42,186 nt of DNA from Rhodosalinus sp046542825 (GCF_046542825.1 NZ_JBKHAQ010000010.1:1-42186); one strand, 5' to 3'. Shown: positions 29,899 through 38,662, counted from the first letter of the stretch. Notes: a model not told the origin generated them from the letters alone. Numbers and translations are program-made.

Positions 29899-32442
29899 AT
29901 GCCTGATCGCGTTCTCGACTGGAGCCTGGTGGGCCCGTTGAACTATCGCCTGGAACCGACCGAGACCGTCGACACGGGCGGCATCGTCGCGACGGTCAAC
30001 TACACCTCGGAGTGGAATGATAGCGGCGCGTTCTATGTCGGCGTAAGCCAGTACACCGCGCCAGGCGAGCCCTTCGACGACGCCACCGGCCTGAAGCTCG
30101 CCGGTGGCCGCAACCCGGACGGCGGGGAACAGGACGTCTCGACCACGACGATCAGCTTCGCGTCCAACGATCAGGAATTCGGCGACTCGGTGCAGAACGT
30201 GTCGTTCCGCATTTCCGATATCGACACCGGCACCGATCCGGACGCGCCCGGTGAGGGCGACGGGCTTCACGAGGACATCATCACGGTCCGCGCCTACGAC
30301 AGCGACGACAACGAGATCCCGGTCAGCATCACGCCCGGCTCGGGCGTGTCGGTGTCGGGCAACACGATGACGGGCACGGGCGACAATCTAGAGCCCTCCG
30401 ACCCGGAGGCTTCGGCGCTGGTCGAGGTGGCGGGGCCGGTCTCGCGCCTGGAGTTCGACTACAACAACGGCGCCGATGCGGGACAGCGCGTCTTCGTCAG
30501 CGACATTCACTTCGAGACCACCGACAGCGGCGGCGACCTGAACGGGATCGTCGAGGGCACCCCCGGCGACGACATGATCGACCTTGGCTACGACGGCGAT
30601 CCCGAGGGCGACCGCATCGACAACGATGACAACATTTTCCCCGGCAACGGACCGGACGACGACATCGTCGAGGCCTTCGAGGGCGACGACACGGTGATCG
30701 CCGGCGAGGGGTCGGATACGGTCTACGGCGGCGACGGCGATGATGTCATCGAGACCGGCAACAGCGCCGGTGGCGGGCTTGGCATCATCGACGAGGAGGT
30801 CTTTCCCGGCACGCCCGTCGATCCCGACCCCGAAGACGACCGCGACCTGGTCGAAGGCGGCGACGGCAACGACTCGATCTCGGCCGGCGACGACCGCGAC
30901 ACCATCCTGGGCGGCGCGGGGGACGACACGATCGAGGGCGGCATCGACGACGACAGCATCGAAGGCGGCGTCGGCAACGACTCGATCACCGACGTGCAGG
31001 GCGCCGACACGATCAGCGGCGGCGATGGCGACGACACGATCATCGCCGGCACCGACACCTTCTCCGATTATGTCGGCGACGACCCGAACCTTCCGCTGCC
31101 GGGCTTCCCGGGCGTTCTGAGCGACCCCAACACCGACGACGGGCGCGACCTGGTCGATGGCGGCGACGGCAACGATTACATCGAGGGGGGAGACGACGCC
31201 GACACGATCCTGGGCGGCGCGGGGAACGACACGCTCGATGGCGGCATCGACGACGACAGCATCGAGGGCGGCACCGGCGACGACTCGATCATCGGCGCGC
31301 ACGGCTCTGACAGCCTCTACGGCGGCGAAGGCCACGACTTCATCGACGCCCGCGGCGAAGTCTCCGGCGCGCTCTTCCCGAACGAGCCCGATGCCACCGA
31401 TCCCGTGCCCGACAACGACCGCGACCATGTCGAGGGTGGCACCGGAAACGACACCATCCTGACCGGCGACGACGACGACACCGTTCTGGGTGGCGACGGC
31501 GACGACATGATCGACCTCGGGATCGACGACGACTCGGCCGAAGGCGGCGCGGGCAACGACACCATCCTTGGCGGTGAGGGAAATGACACCCTTATCGGTG
31601 GCGACGGTGCGGACCTTCTCGAGGGCGGCGACGACCGTGACCTGTTCATCGGTGCCGACGCTGGCGACGTGATCGCCGGCGGCGGCGGCGGCGACGACTT
31701 CGACACGCTCGACCTGCGCGGCGTGGGCCCCTTCCGGCTGACCGACCTGGTGCCGGACGCCGAAGGCGACGGGCGCGACGGGACCGTGGAATTCCTCGAC
31801 TCTCCCGGCGGCGCCGTGAGCGGCACGGCGACCTTCACCAACATCGAGGAGATCATCTGCTTCACCCCCGGCACGGTCATCGCCACCCCGCGCGGCGAGC
31901 GGCTGGTCGAGGACCTGAAGGCCGGCGACCGGATCATCACCCGCGACAACGGCATCCAGGAAATCGCCTGGACCGGCACCAAGGCACTGACCGGGCATCA
32001 GCTGGCACGGATGCCGCATCTGCGGCCGATCCTGATCCAGGCCGGGTCGCTGGGCAACGGACTGCCCGAGCAGGATCTGCTGGTCAGCCCGAACCACCGG
32101 GTTCTGGTCGCCAACGACAAGACCGCGCTCTACTTCGACGAGAGCGAGGTGCTGGTCGCGGCCAAGCATCTGACCGGGCTTGAAGGCGTCGACGAGGTGA
32201 CGAGCCTCGGGGTGACCTATGTGCACTTCATGTTCGAACGTCACGAGGTCGTGCTGTCGAACGGCGCCTGGACCGAAAGCTTCCAGCCTGGCGATCACAG
32301 CCTGCAGGGCATCGGCAACGCCCAGCGCGCGGAGATCTTCGAGCTCTTCCCGGAGCTCGAGCGCGAGGGCACCGTGGCCGGTGGCTTCGGCGCGGCCCGG
32401 CGCGTGCTGAAAAAGCACGAAGCGAGCCTGCTCGCCAAGTGA
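29899..32442 (+). CDS. RTX-repeat calcium-binding protein with C-terminal Hint domain
   Basis: The 847-residue protein is very acidic. Residues about 1-210 form a beta-rich domain. About 215-610 hold many RTX nonapeptides of the GGxGxDxI type, such as LGGAGDDTIEGG. These are arranged as three supermodules, each starting with DRDLVEGG-like sequence (30841, 31144, 31420), joined by Pro/Asp linkers. A Hint_2 domain starts at Cys654 (ICFTPGTVIATPRGERLVED) and includes LVSPNHRVLV. RTX repeats bind Ca2+ on secretion, usually by type I export; the Hint domain may cleave autocatalytically. No signal peptide is visible, as expected for type I substrates. I prefer the ATG at 29899, after GGAAGGGA. Confidence 0.88.
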   Translation: MPDRVLDWSLVGPLNYRLEPTETVDTGGIVATVNYTSEWNDSGAFYVGVSQYTAPGEPFDDATGLKLAGGRNPDGGEQDVSTTTISFASNDQEFGDSVQNVSFRISDIDTGTDPDAPGEGDGLHEDIITVRAYDSDDNEIPVSITPGSGVSVSGNTMTGTGDNLEPSDPEASALVEVAGPVSRLEFDYNNGADAGQRVFVSDIHFETTDSGGDLNGIVEGTPGDDMIDLGYDGDPEGDRIDNDDNIFPGNGPDDDIVEAFEGDDTVIAGEGSDTVYGGDGDDVIETGNSAGGGLGIIDEEVFPGTPVDPDPEDDRDLVEGGDGNDSISAGDDRDTILGGAGDDTIEGGIDDDSIEGGVGNDSITDVQGADTISGGDGDDTIIAGTDTFSDYVGDDPNLPLPGFPGVLSDPNTDDGRDLVDGGDGNDYIEGGDDADTILGGAGNDTLDGGIDDDSIEGGTGDDSIIGAHGSDSLYGGEGHDFIDARGEVSGALFPNEPDATDPVPDNDRDHVEGGTGNDTILTGDDDDTVLGGDGDDMIDLGIDDDSAEGGAGNDTILGGEGNDTLIGGDGADLLEGGDDRDLFIGADAGDVIAGGGGGDDFDTLDLRGVGPFRLTDLVPDAEGDGRDGTVEFLDSPGGAVSGTATFTNIEEIICFTPGTVIATPRGERLVEDLKAGDRIITRDNGIQEIAWTGTKALTGHQLARMPHLRPILIQAGSLGNGLPEQDLLVSPNHRVLVANDKTALYFDESEVLVAAKHLTGLEGVDEVTSLGVTYVHFMFERHEVVLSNGAWTESFQPGDHSLQGIGNAQRAEIFELFPELEREGTVAGGFGAARRVLKKHEASLLAK

Positions 32443-32720
32443 TCGCGTCCGAGGACCGCGGCGTGCGGAGTCATCGCGCGCGGCGGTCCCTTTCAAATGC
32501 AGCGACGCCAGCGCGACCGGATCGCGCCGGCGTCACCCATGGCGGAGGGCGCGATGCCCCTCGTCAAGGCCGGGCGTCCAGGGGGCTGGCGCCTGCGCCC
32601 TAACCGCCGGGGAGCGGTCGCGCCAAGGCGCCGCTGCTCTCCGGCCAGACATCCCGGTCTGGCCCTCGCGGCGCAACGGGGCACAGTCCGGAACAGGACG
32701 GACCCAACAGGAACGGAAAC

Positions 32721-33341
32721 ATGCCGATTGCATTGCCACTGCCAAGCGCATCCGGCGAGGGCGCATCGCTCCCCCCGGTCCACGCCATTCTCGCCGGCGA
32801 AGCCGGTCCCGTGTCGCTGCAGGCACTGGGCACGGGTGACGCACTCTCGACAGCGGCCGGGTCGCCGGAAACGGTGATCTGGCTGGGCAGGCGCCGGATC
32901 ACGGCCGCGCGGCTGGCGGCGGCACCGCGGCTCTCGCCCGTATGGATCCGGCGCGGCGCGCTGGGCGACAACATTCCGGCCCGTGACCTGCTGCTGTCAC
33001 CCGAGCAGCGCGTGCGGTTTTCGGATCCGCGGGCGGGGACGTGGTTCGGAACCGCGGAGATTGCCGTCGCGGCCGTGCAGCTCACCTTCATACCGGGCGT
33101 CGAGCAGATCGCGCCCCGCGATGTCCTCTATGTGCATCCGATCCTTTCAGCGGCCGGCGCAATCCGCGTCAACGGCGCCTGGATCGAGGCGGCGCATCCC
33201 GGGACGCCCGAGATGGACGACCCCGCAAGCCCCATGCGCCAGGAACTGCTTCGGCTTTTCCCCGAACTCGTGACCCTGCGCGGCCGGCTGACCGCGGCCG
33301 CCACGGCGCGTCCGGCGGCCACCGCCGCCAATGCGGGCTAG
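32721..33341 (+). CDS. degenerate Hint-domain protein
   Basis: The 206-residue protein aligns by eye with the Hint domain of the preceding protein: TVIWLGRRRITAARLAAAPR, LSPVWIRRGALGDNIPARDL, LLLSPEQRVRF, then IRVNGAWIEAAHPG and the shared end RLFPEL. It lacks the N-terminal Cys of CFTPGT, and the His of SPNHRV is Gln (SPEQRV). Self-cleavage chemistry is therefore unlikely. It may be a partner or regulator of the RTX/Hint protein 278 bases upstream, or a decaying paralogue. GGAAC precedes the ATG. The 278-bp gap contains no other gene. Confidence 0.75.
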   Translation: MPIALPLPSASGEGASLPPVHAILAGEAGPVSLQALGTGDALSTAAGSPETVIWLGRRRITAARLAAAPRLSPVWIRRGALGDNIPARDLLLSPEQRVRFSDPRAGTWFGTAEIAVAAVQLTFIPGVEQIAPRDVLYVHPILSAAGAIRVNGAWIEAAHPGTPEMDDPASPMRQELLRLFPELVTLRGRLTAAATARPAATAANAG

Positions 33342-33754
33342 TCCGCCGGATCCGTCGCTGCCTGCGCCGCGCGCGCTTCTGCAACCTCTGCCAGGGCTTC
33401 GGCGCGCGCGGCAAGTTCGGCCAGCGTTCGGGTGACCGTGTCCGGCACGACCGGCACCTCGACCCGCTCCGGTTCGGTCGGCTGTTGCGCCTCCAGTTCG
33501 GTGATCCGGGCGGCCTGTGCAGCAAGCTTCTCTTCGGCTTCACGCAGGCGGTCCTCTACCCCGGCTGTCTTGTCGGCCAGCATCAGACCGGCCATCAACA
33601 GCATCCGCGCCTCGGGCAGGCGGCCGATCTGGTCGACGAGGACGCCGGCCTCGGCGTCAAGCATCCGGGCCGCGCTCAGCAGGTAGTGTTCCTCGCCCTC
33701 CTGGCAGGCGACCTCGAAGCTGCGCCCACCGATCTCGATCTCGACATTCGGCAT
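33338..33754 (-). CDS. zapA: cell division protein ZapA
   Basis: The 138-residue protein starts with the ZapA core: MPNVEIEIGGRSFEVACQEG, then EEHYLLSAARMLDAEAGVL and EARMLLMAGLMLADKTAG. A coiled-coil and a Pro/Glu-rich tail follow and make it longer than E. coli ZapA. ZapA cross-links FtsZ filaments at the division site. AGGAGGCAGGGTG precedes the ATG, which overlaps the upstream gene's stop (TGATG). Its stop overlaps the convergent Hint-like gene by four bases. Confidence 0.9.
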   Translation of the reverse strand: MPNVEIEIGGRSFEVACQEGEEHYLLSAARMLDAEAGVLVDQIGRLPEARMLLMAGLMLADKTAGVEDRLREAEEKLAAQAARITELEAQQPTEPERVEVPVVPDTVTRTLAELAARAEALAEVAEARAAQAATDPAD

Positions 33755-34296
33755 CACCCTGCCTCCTGTTCTTCGGCCGCCCGGTCCGGCCCCGCCTCTC
33801 CGGCCAGGGCCTGCTCCGCCAGCGGGCCGAGCACCGCGAGGATGGCCGCGACCTCGGCACTCTCCGTCGCCCGCTCGGCGCGCAGGGCCTCGACCTCGGC
33901 GCGCATCCCGGCATCGATCAGGTCGGGATCCCCCACACCCTGCTCGTTGGCCTGCCGCAGCGCCGCGTTGTTCTCGCGAAGCTGTCGCGCGACCCGACGC
34001 ACCCCCTGCACCTCGGCATCGAGTTGCGCCAGCGCCGCCTTCTGCTCCTCGACCTCGCGGTGCAGCGCGGCGACCCGTGTCTCCTGCCGGTCGCGGATCG
34101 CCTGCACGCGCGCCTCCAGCTGGGCATTGGCAGTGCGCTCTTCGTCGAGCTGCGTCCGCAGCGCGGCCAGTTCCTCGGGGTCGATCTCCGGCGCTGAGGG
34201 TGGCGCCGCGGCCGCTTCGGCGAGGCGGTCCATGGCGATGCCGATCCGTTCCATCGCGGCGGCTATACGCGATTCGAGTTGCTCGATCTCGGACAT
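33754..34296 (-). CDS. coiled-coil protein co-encoded with ZapA
   Basis: The 180-residue protein is almost entirely coiled coil from MSEIEQLESRIAAAMERI to about residue 150, rich in Glu, Ala, Arg and Gln. It has no TM segment or signal. It is translationally coupled to zapA, so a role at the divisome is plausible, perhaps like a ZapB-type partner; this is inference. AGGGAGGA lies upstream of the ATG at 34296; the frame extends to 34386 without support. Confidence 0.75.
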   Translation of the reverse strand: MSEIEQLESRIAAAMERIGIAMDRLAEAAAAPPSAPEIDPEELAALRTQLDEERTANAQLEARVQAIRDRQETRVAALHREVEEQKAALAQLDAEVQGVRRVARQLRENNAALRQANEQGVGDPDLIDAGMRAEVEALRAERATESAEVAAILAVLGPLAEQALAGEAGPDRAAEEQEAG

Positions 34297-34493
34297 CTCT
34301 GCGTCCTCCCTGACCTGCGCCGCGCCGCTCCCCGGCAGAACACGAATCGCCCGCGCGGCGTGACGCGCCGAGTGTAGCCGAGCCATCGGGAAATTGCGCC
34401 CCCTTGCCGCTCAAGGGCTTATGCGCCGCGCTTGAACTCGCCCACCTTCTGATAGAGAAGCGACCAACCGCGCCCCAGACCAAGGATCTCCCC

Positions 34494-36509
34494 GTGGACA
34501 TTGCAGCGCTTCGTGCCGCCCATCCCGATCACTGGCGCCGTGCCGCCGCCATCCGTGCACTGACGCTCGACGCCGTCGCCGCGGCAAACTCGGGTCACTC
34601 CGGCATGCCGATGGGCATGGCGGACGTGGCCACGGTGCTGTTCTCGAAGCACATGAAGTTCGACGCGGCGGCGCCCGACTGGCCCGACCGCGACCGCTTC
34701 ATCCTGTCGGCCGGGCACGGCTCGATGCTGCTTTACGCGCTGCTCTACCTGACCGGCTCGCGTGAGATCACGCTCGACGAGATCCGCAATTTCCGCCAGT
34801 GGGGCGCAAGAACCGCGGGCCACCCCGAGAATTTCCTGGCGCAGGGCATCGAGACCACGACCGGCCCGCTGGGCCAGGGCTTCGCCAACGCGGTGGGCTT
34901 CGCCATCGCCGAGGAGTCGCTGCGCGCGCGTTTCGGCGCAAAGATCGTGGATCATCACACCTGGGTCATCGCCGGCGACGGCTGCCTGATGGAAGGCGTG
35001 AGCCAGGAGGCGTTGACGCTGGCAGGCCACCTGCGGCTGTCGAAGCTGATCGTCTTCTTCGACGACAACGGCATCACGATCGACGGCCCGGTCGCGATGG
35101 CCGACCGCACCGACCAGCTGGCGCGCTTCGCCGCGTCGGGCTGGCATGTGCAGACGGTTGACGGCCACGACCCCGAGGCGGTGGATGCGGCAATCCGGGC
35201 CGCCAAGGACAGCCCGCTTCCCTCGCTCATCGCCTGCAAGACGCATATCGCGCTGGGCTCTGCCGCGCAGGACACCGCCAAGGGCCACGGCGCGCTGACC
35301 GACCCGCAGGTGGTCGTCGACACCAAGGCCGCCTACGGCTGGGAGCACGGCCCCTTCGAGGTGCCGGCAGACGTCAAGGGCTGGTGGGAAGAGGTCGGCC
35401 GCCGCGGCGCAGAGGCGCGCGCGGACTGGACCCGGCGGCTGGACGCGCTGGGCAAGGGCAAGCGCGCCGAGTTCGACCGCCGCGCGACGGGCGAGGCACC
35501 CCGCCAGCTCGCCGGGGCTCTGCGCAAGCTGAAGAAAGCGGCGGCGGAAGAGCCGCAGAAGATGGCCACGCGCAAGGCGTCGGAAACGGTGCTCGAGGCA
35601 GTGAACACCGTGATGCCGGAAACCTTCGGCGGTTCCGCCGACCTGACCGGCTCCAACAACACGCGCACCGGCGACCTGGGCGTCTTCACGGCCGGGAACC
35701 GGGACGGGCGCTACCTGCACTACGGCATCCGCGAGCACGCGATGGCCTCGGCGATGAACGGCATGGCGCTGCACGGCGGGCTGCGTCCCTACGGCGGCAC
35801 CTTCATGGCCTTCACCGACTATGCGCGCCCCGCGATCCGGCTCTCGGCGCTGATGAAGCAGCCGGTCGTCTATGTGATGACGCATGATTCCATCGGATTG
35901 GGCGAGGATGGGCCCACGCACCAGCCGGTCGAGCACCTGGCGATCCACCGCGCCACGCCCAACACGCTGCTGTTCCGCCCCGCCGACCTGGTCGAGACGG
36001 CAGAGGCCTGGGAGGTCGCGCTGACCCAGGGCGACCGCCCCTCGGTGCTGGCGCTGACCCGTCAGGGCGTGCCCGCGGTGCGGCTGACGCATTCCGCACG
36101 GAATCTCGCCGCGCGCGGCGCTTACGTGCTGGCCGAGGCAGAGGGCAAGCGGCAGGCCATCCTGATCGCCACCGGCTCGGAGGTGCATGTGGCCCTCGCC
36201 GCGAAGGAGCGGCTCGAGGGCGAGGGCATCGGCACCCGCGTCGTCTCGATGCCCTGCATGGAGCTTTTCGCCGAAGCGGACGAAAGCTGGCGCCGCCGCG
36301 TGCTGCCCGGCGGCGCGGTGCGCGTCGGCGTCGAGGCGGGCGTCCGGCAGGGCTGGGACCGCTGGCTGATGGGCGAGCGGGGGCGCGAGGCGAAGGCGGA
36401 TTTCGTGGGCATGGCGAGCTTCGGTGCCTCCGCACCCGCCGAGGTGCTGTTCGAGAAGTTCGGCATCACGCCCGAGGCGGTGGCGGAGCGGGTCAAGGCG
36501 CTGCTCTGA
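34494..36509 (+). CDS. tkt: transketolase
   Basis: The 671-residue thiamine-diphosphate enzyme transfers two-carbon units in the pentose phosphate pathway. Signatures are AANSGHSGMPMGMADVATVL, GPLGQGFANAVGFAIAEE, the TPP-binding GDGCLMEGVSQEAL, and DSIGLGEDGPTHQPVEHLA in the pyrimidine domain. I choose the GTG at 34494, with AAGGA eight bases before it; this fits the normal length of about 665-675. The frame runs to an ATG at 34404 without support. It is divergent from the zapA pair and followed by gap. Confidence 0.95.
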   Translation: MDIAALRAAHPDHWRRAAAIRALTLDAVAAANSGHSGMPMGMADVATVLFSKHMKFDAAAPDWPDRDRFILSAGHGSMLLYALLYLTGSREITLDEIRNFRQWGARTAGHPENFLAQGIETTTGPLGQGFANAVGFAIAEESLRARFGAKIVDHHTWVIAGDGCLMEGVSQEALTLAGHLRLSKLIVFFDDNGITIDGPVAMADRTDQLARFAASGWHVQTVDGHDPEAVDAAIRAAKDSPLPSLIACKTHIALGSAAQDTAKGHGALTDPQVVVDTKAAYGWEHGPFEVPADVKGWWEEVGRRGAEARADWTRRLDALGKGKRAEFDRRATGEAPRQLAGALRKLKKAAAEEPQKMATRKASETVLEAVNTVMPETFGGSADLTGSNNTRTGDLGVFTAGNRDGRYLHYGIREHAMASAMNGMALHGGLRPYGGTFMAFTDYARPAIRLSALMKQPVVYVMTHDSIGLGEDGPTHQPVEHLAIHRATPNTLLFRPADLVETAEAWEVALTQGDRPSVLALTRQGVPAVRLTHSARNLAARGAYVLAEAEGKRQAILIATGSEVHVALAAKERLEGEGIGTRVVSMPCMELFAEADESWRRRVLPGGAVRVGVEAGVRQGWDRWLMGERGREAKADFVGMASFGASAPAEVLFEKFGITPEAVAERVKALL

Positions 36510-36518
36510 GCGCCGGGG

Positions 36519-36583
36519 AAGGCGCTTGAAAGCGCCTTTCCGCCCGCGCGCGCGGGCGGCCAAGGGCCTTGCAAGGCCCTTGG
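36519..36583. repeat. three consecutive palindromes after tkt
   Basis: Three palindromes stand almost head to tail: 36519-36538 (arms AAGGCGCTT/AAGCGCCTT), 36540-36559 (a perfect GC palindrome starting CCGCCCGCGC) and 36560-36583 (perfect, arms CCAAGGGCCTTG). The sequences are unrelated to one another. The first could be the tkt terminator. The cluster resembles in style the paired palindromes at 13517 and 40769. Confidence 0.85.
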
Positions 36584-36608
36584 TCCCGGCCGCAGAGCTC
36601 CGCTCGCG

Positions 36609-36623
36609 ATTTAACGCTAACAT
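36609..36623 (+). promoter_or_regulatory. LacI-family-like operator upstream of gap
   Basis: ATTTAACGCTAACAT has one perfect half-site (GCTAACA) of the TGTTAGCG-CTAACA type centred on CG, as used by LacI-family sugar regulators; the other half matches only partly. In Rhodobacterales, CceR of this family controls central carbon genes including gap. The consensus is recalled, not checked. Confidence 0.4.
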
Positions 36624-36646
36624 CCCGAGGGAAAGGCCCAATTCCT

Positions 36647-36679
36647 TTGCCCCGCAGGCGCCGCCCGATTATACGGGCG
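36647..36679 (+). promoter_or_regulatory. candidate gap promoter with dyad over the -10
   Basis: TTGCCC at 36647-36652 and TATACG at 36670-36675 are separated by 17 bases and lie 33 bases before the gap ATG. The -10 sits inside an inverted repeat, CGCCCG-ATTATA-CGGGCG (36662-36679), which could be an operator. The hexamers are plausible but not perfect. Confidence 0.45.
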
Positions 36680-36707
36680 CCGAGGCGCAGCGCAGGAGAC
36701 GACCCCA

Positions 36708-37712
36708 ATGACCGTGACGCTCGGAATCAACGGATTCGGCCGCATCGGCCGCTGCACGCTGGCCCATATCGCAGAGGCCGCGCGCAACGACGTGCAGGTG
36801 GTCCGGATCAACGCCACCGGCCCCATCGAGACGAACGCGCATCTGCTGCGCTACGACAGCGTGCACGGCCGCTTCGGCGGCGAAGTGAAGGTCGCGGGCG
36901 ACACCATGGACATCGGCCGCGGCCCGATGCAGGTCTTCTCAACCTACGACCCCGCCGAGCTCGACTGGGAGGGCGTGGACGTGGTTCTGGAATGCACCGG
37001 CAAGTTCAACGACGGCGAAAAGGCCAACATCCACCTCGCGCGCGGCGCGAAAAAGGTGCTGATCTCGGCGCCTGCAAAGAACGTCGACCGCACCGTGGTC
37101 TTCGGCGTGAACCACCGCGACCTTCTGGCCGGCGAGCGGATGATCTCGAACGGCTCCTGCACCACCAACTGCCTCGCGCCGCTGGCCAAGGTGCTGCACG
37201 AGGGCGTCGGCATCGAGCGCGGGATCATGACCACGATCCACAGCTACACGGGCGACCAGCCCACCCTCGACCGGCGGCACAAGGATCTCTACCGCGCGCG
37301 CGCCGCCGCGATGGCGATGATCCCCACCTCGACCGGCGCCGCCAAGGCCATCGGCGAGGTGCTGCCGGAACTCAGGGGCCGGCTCGACGGCTCCGCGATG
37401 CGGGTGCCCACGCCCAATGTTTCGGCCGTGGACCTGACCTTCGAGGCGTCGAAGGACGTGACCGCCGAGGACATCAACGAGATCGTGCGCGAGGCGGCCG
37501 CCGGCCACATGGGCGCGGTGCTCAGCTACGACCCCGAGCCCAAGGTCTCGATCGACTTCAACCACACGACTGCCTCCTCGATCTTCGCGCCCGAACAGAC
37601 CAAGGTCGTGGGCGGGCGCACCGTCCGCGTGCTGGCCTGGTACGACAACGAGTGGGGCTTCTCCGCGCGCATGGCAGATGTGGCGGCGGTGATGGGGCAA
37701 CTCGCGGACTAG
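36708..37712 (+). CDS. gap: glyceraldehyde-3-phosphate dehydrogenase, type I
   Basis: The 334-residue enzyme oxidises glyceraldehyde 3-phosphate to 1,3-bisphosphoglycerate. The NAD-binding start is TLGINGFGRIGR (Rossmann). The active site is SNGSCTTNCLAPL with Cys151 and His178 in MTTIHSYTG, and the C-terminus has WYDNEWGFSARM. AGGAGACGACCCC precedes the ATG. It follows tkt with its own likely promoter and a LacI-like operator, so it can be regulated separately. Confidence 0.96.
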   Translation: MTVTLGINGFGRIGRCTLAHIAEAARNDVQVVRINATGPIETNAHLLRYDSVHGRFGGEVKVAGDTMDIGRGPMQVFSTYDPAELDWEGVDVVLECTGKFNDGEKANIHLARGAKKVLISAPAKNVDRTVVFGVNHRDLLAGERMISNGSCTTNCLAPLAKVLHEGVGIERGIMTTIHSYTGDQPTLDRRHKDLYRARAAAMAMIPTSTGAAKAIGEVLPELRGRLDGSAMRVPTPNVSAVDLTFEASKDVTAEDINEIVREAAAGHMGAVLSYDPEPKVSIDFNHTTASSIFAPEQTKVVGGRTVRVLAWYDNEWGFSARMADVAAVMGQLAD

Positions 37713-37730
37713 CCGCGGCGGACGCACGCC

Positions 37731-37874
37731 ATGACCAACAGCATCGCGCTCGGGCTGGGCCTCGCGATCCTGGCCGCGATCGTCGCCGATCAGGTGTGGT
37801 TGGACGGCGCGGGCTTCATCTTTCTCATGCGCCGGTTCTACGCACTCATCGAATGGCTGGCCTTCTGGCGTTGA
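37731..37874 (+). CDS. 47-residue membrane protein downstream of gap
   Basis: The frame begins MTNSIALGLGLAILAAIVA, one TM helix, and ends in an aromatic amphipathic helix (FYALIEWLAFWR). It starts 18 bases past the gap stop and should be in the same transcript. I recall similar small genes after gap in Rhodobacterales, but the function is unknown. The start lacks a strong ribosome site, so expression may depend on coupling to gap. Confidence 0.65.
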   Translation: MTNSIALGLGLAILAAIVADQVWLDGAGFIFLMRRFYALIEWLAFWR

Positions 37875-37916
37875 GCGCCACGGAGGAAGGCCGCCCCACG
37901 CCCCGTTCCATCCCTG

Positions 37917-37967
37917 CTCTTGCGCAAGATACCCCCCGGGGGGTGCGAGAGCGGGGCAGACAGCCCC
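37917..37967 (+). repeat. dispersed intergenic repeat, copy B
   Basis: The copy begins CTCTTGCGCAAGATACCC, then a G-run, and ends with the hairpin GGGGC-AGACA-GCCCC (37953-37967). It pairs with copy A at 6520-6584. Confidence 0.6.
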
Positions 37968-38019
37968 CTCTGCCTCTGCCGCCGTCACCGCCAACCGTGG
38001 GATCAAGCGCCTCGTCCGC

Positions 38020-38514
38020 TCAGCCCGTGAACCGCGCGCGCAGCGCCTCGTCGACCGCCGGCGGCACGAATTTCGAGGTGTCGCCGTTGAGCCGCGCAAT
38101 TTCCTTCACCAGCTTCGAGGCGATCGCCTGGTGCCGCGCCTCCGCCATGAGAAAGACGGTCTCGACCGTGTCGTCGAGCGCGCGGTTCATGCCGACCATC
38201 TGGAACTCGTATTCGAAGTCGCTGACCGCGCGCAGGCCGCGGATGATCAGGCCCGCGCCCACGTCGCGCGCGCAGTCGATCAGCAGGTTCTCGAAGGGGT
38301 GAACCACGATCTCGATGCCGGTCTCGTCCGAGAGCGCGACGCATTCCGCCTTGATCATCGCGACGCGCTCCTCCAGCGCGAAGAGCGGCCCCTTGTCGCG
38401 GTTGATCGCCACGCCGATCACCAACCGGTCGACCAGCTGCGCCGCGCGGCGGATGATGTCAACGTGCCCGTAGGTGATCGGGTCGAAGGTGCCCGGATAG
38501 AGCCCGATACGCAT
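38020..38514 (-). CDS. coaD: phosphopantetheine adenylyltransferase
   Basis: The 164-residue enzyme adenylates 4'-phosphopantetheine in coenzyme A synthesis. The N-terminus has MRIGLYPGTFDPITYGHVDI with the TxGH nucleotidyltransferase motif. LIIRGLRAVSDFEYEFQMVG and the C-terminal LNGDTSKFVPPAV complete the pattern. The ATG at 38514 follows GGAGGCAAGGC; an upstream in-frame ATG at 38559 is less likely. Confidence 0.95.
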   Translation of the reverse strand: MRIGLYPGTFDPITYGHVDIIRRAAQLVDRLVIGVAINRDKGPLFALEERVAMIKAECVALSDETGIEIVVHPFENLLIDCARDVGAGLIIRGLRAVSDFEYEFQMVGMNRALDDTVETVFLMAEARHQAIASKLVKEIARLNGDTSKFVPPAVDEALRARFTG

Positions 38515-38662
38515 CTGCCTTGCCTCCCTGCCCCCCGGTTCGAGGTCGCGCGGACCCAACCGCAGCAGGACGCGGAATGCAAGCGAAAGGCGCGCCTTCG
38601 ACCGCCCGGATCAGTCGCGCGCGACGACGAGCGGGATCAGCGCGGCCGCGCCTGTCCGTCCC

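Noticed and set aside
29353..30270. 305-codon minus-strand frame over the leader and RTX start
   Set aside because: It overlaps the RTX gene antisense and shows no domain pattern.
30538..31700. Regular DNA repeats that could suggest a CRISPR array or satellite
   Set aside because: They are in-frame codon-level repeats of RTX nonapeptides, with no constant repeat-spacer pattern and no cas genes.
30388..32496. 702-codon minus-strand frame opposite the RTX gene
   Set aside because: Its apparent repeats mirror the RTX nonapeptide repeats on the other strand.
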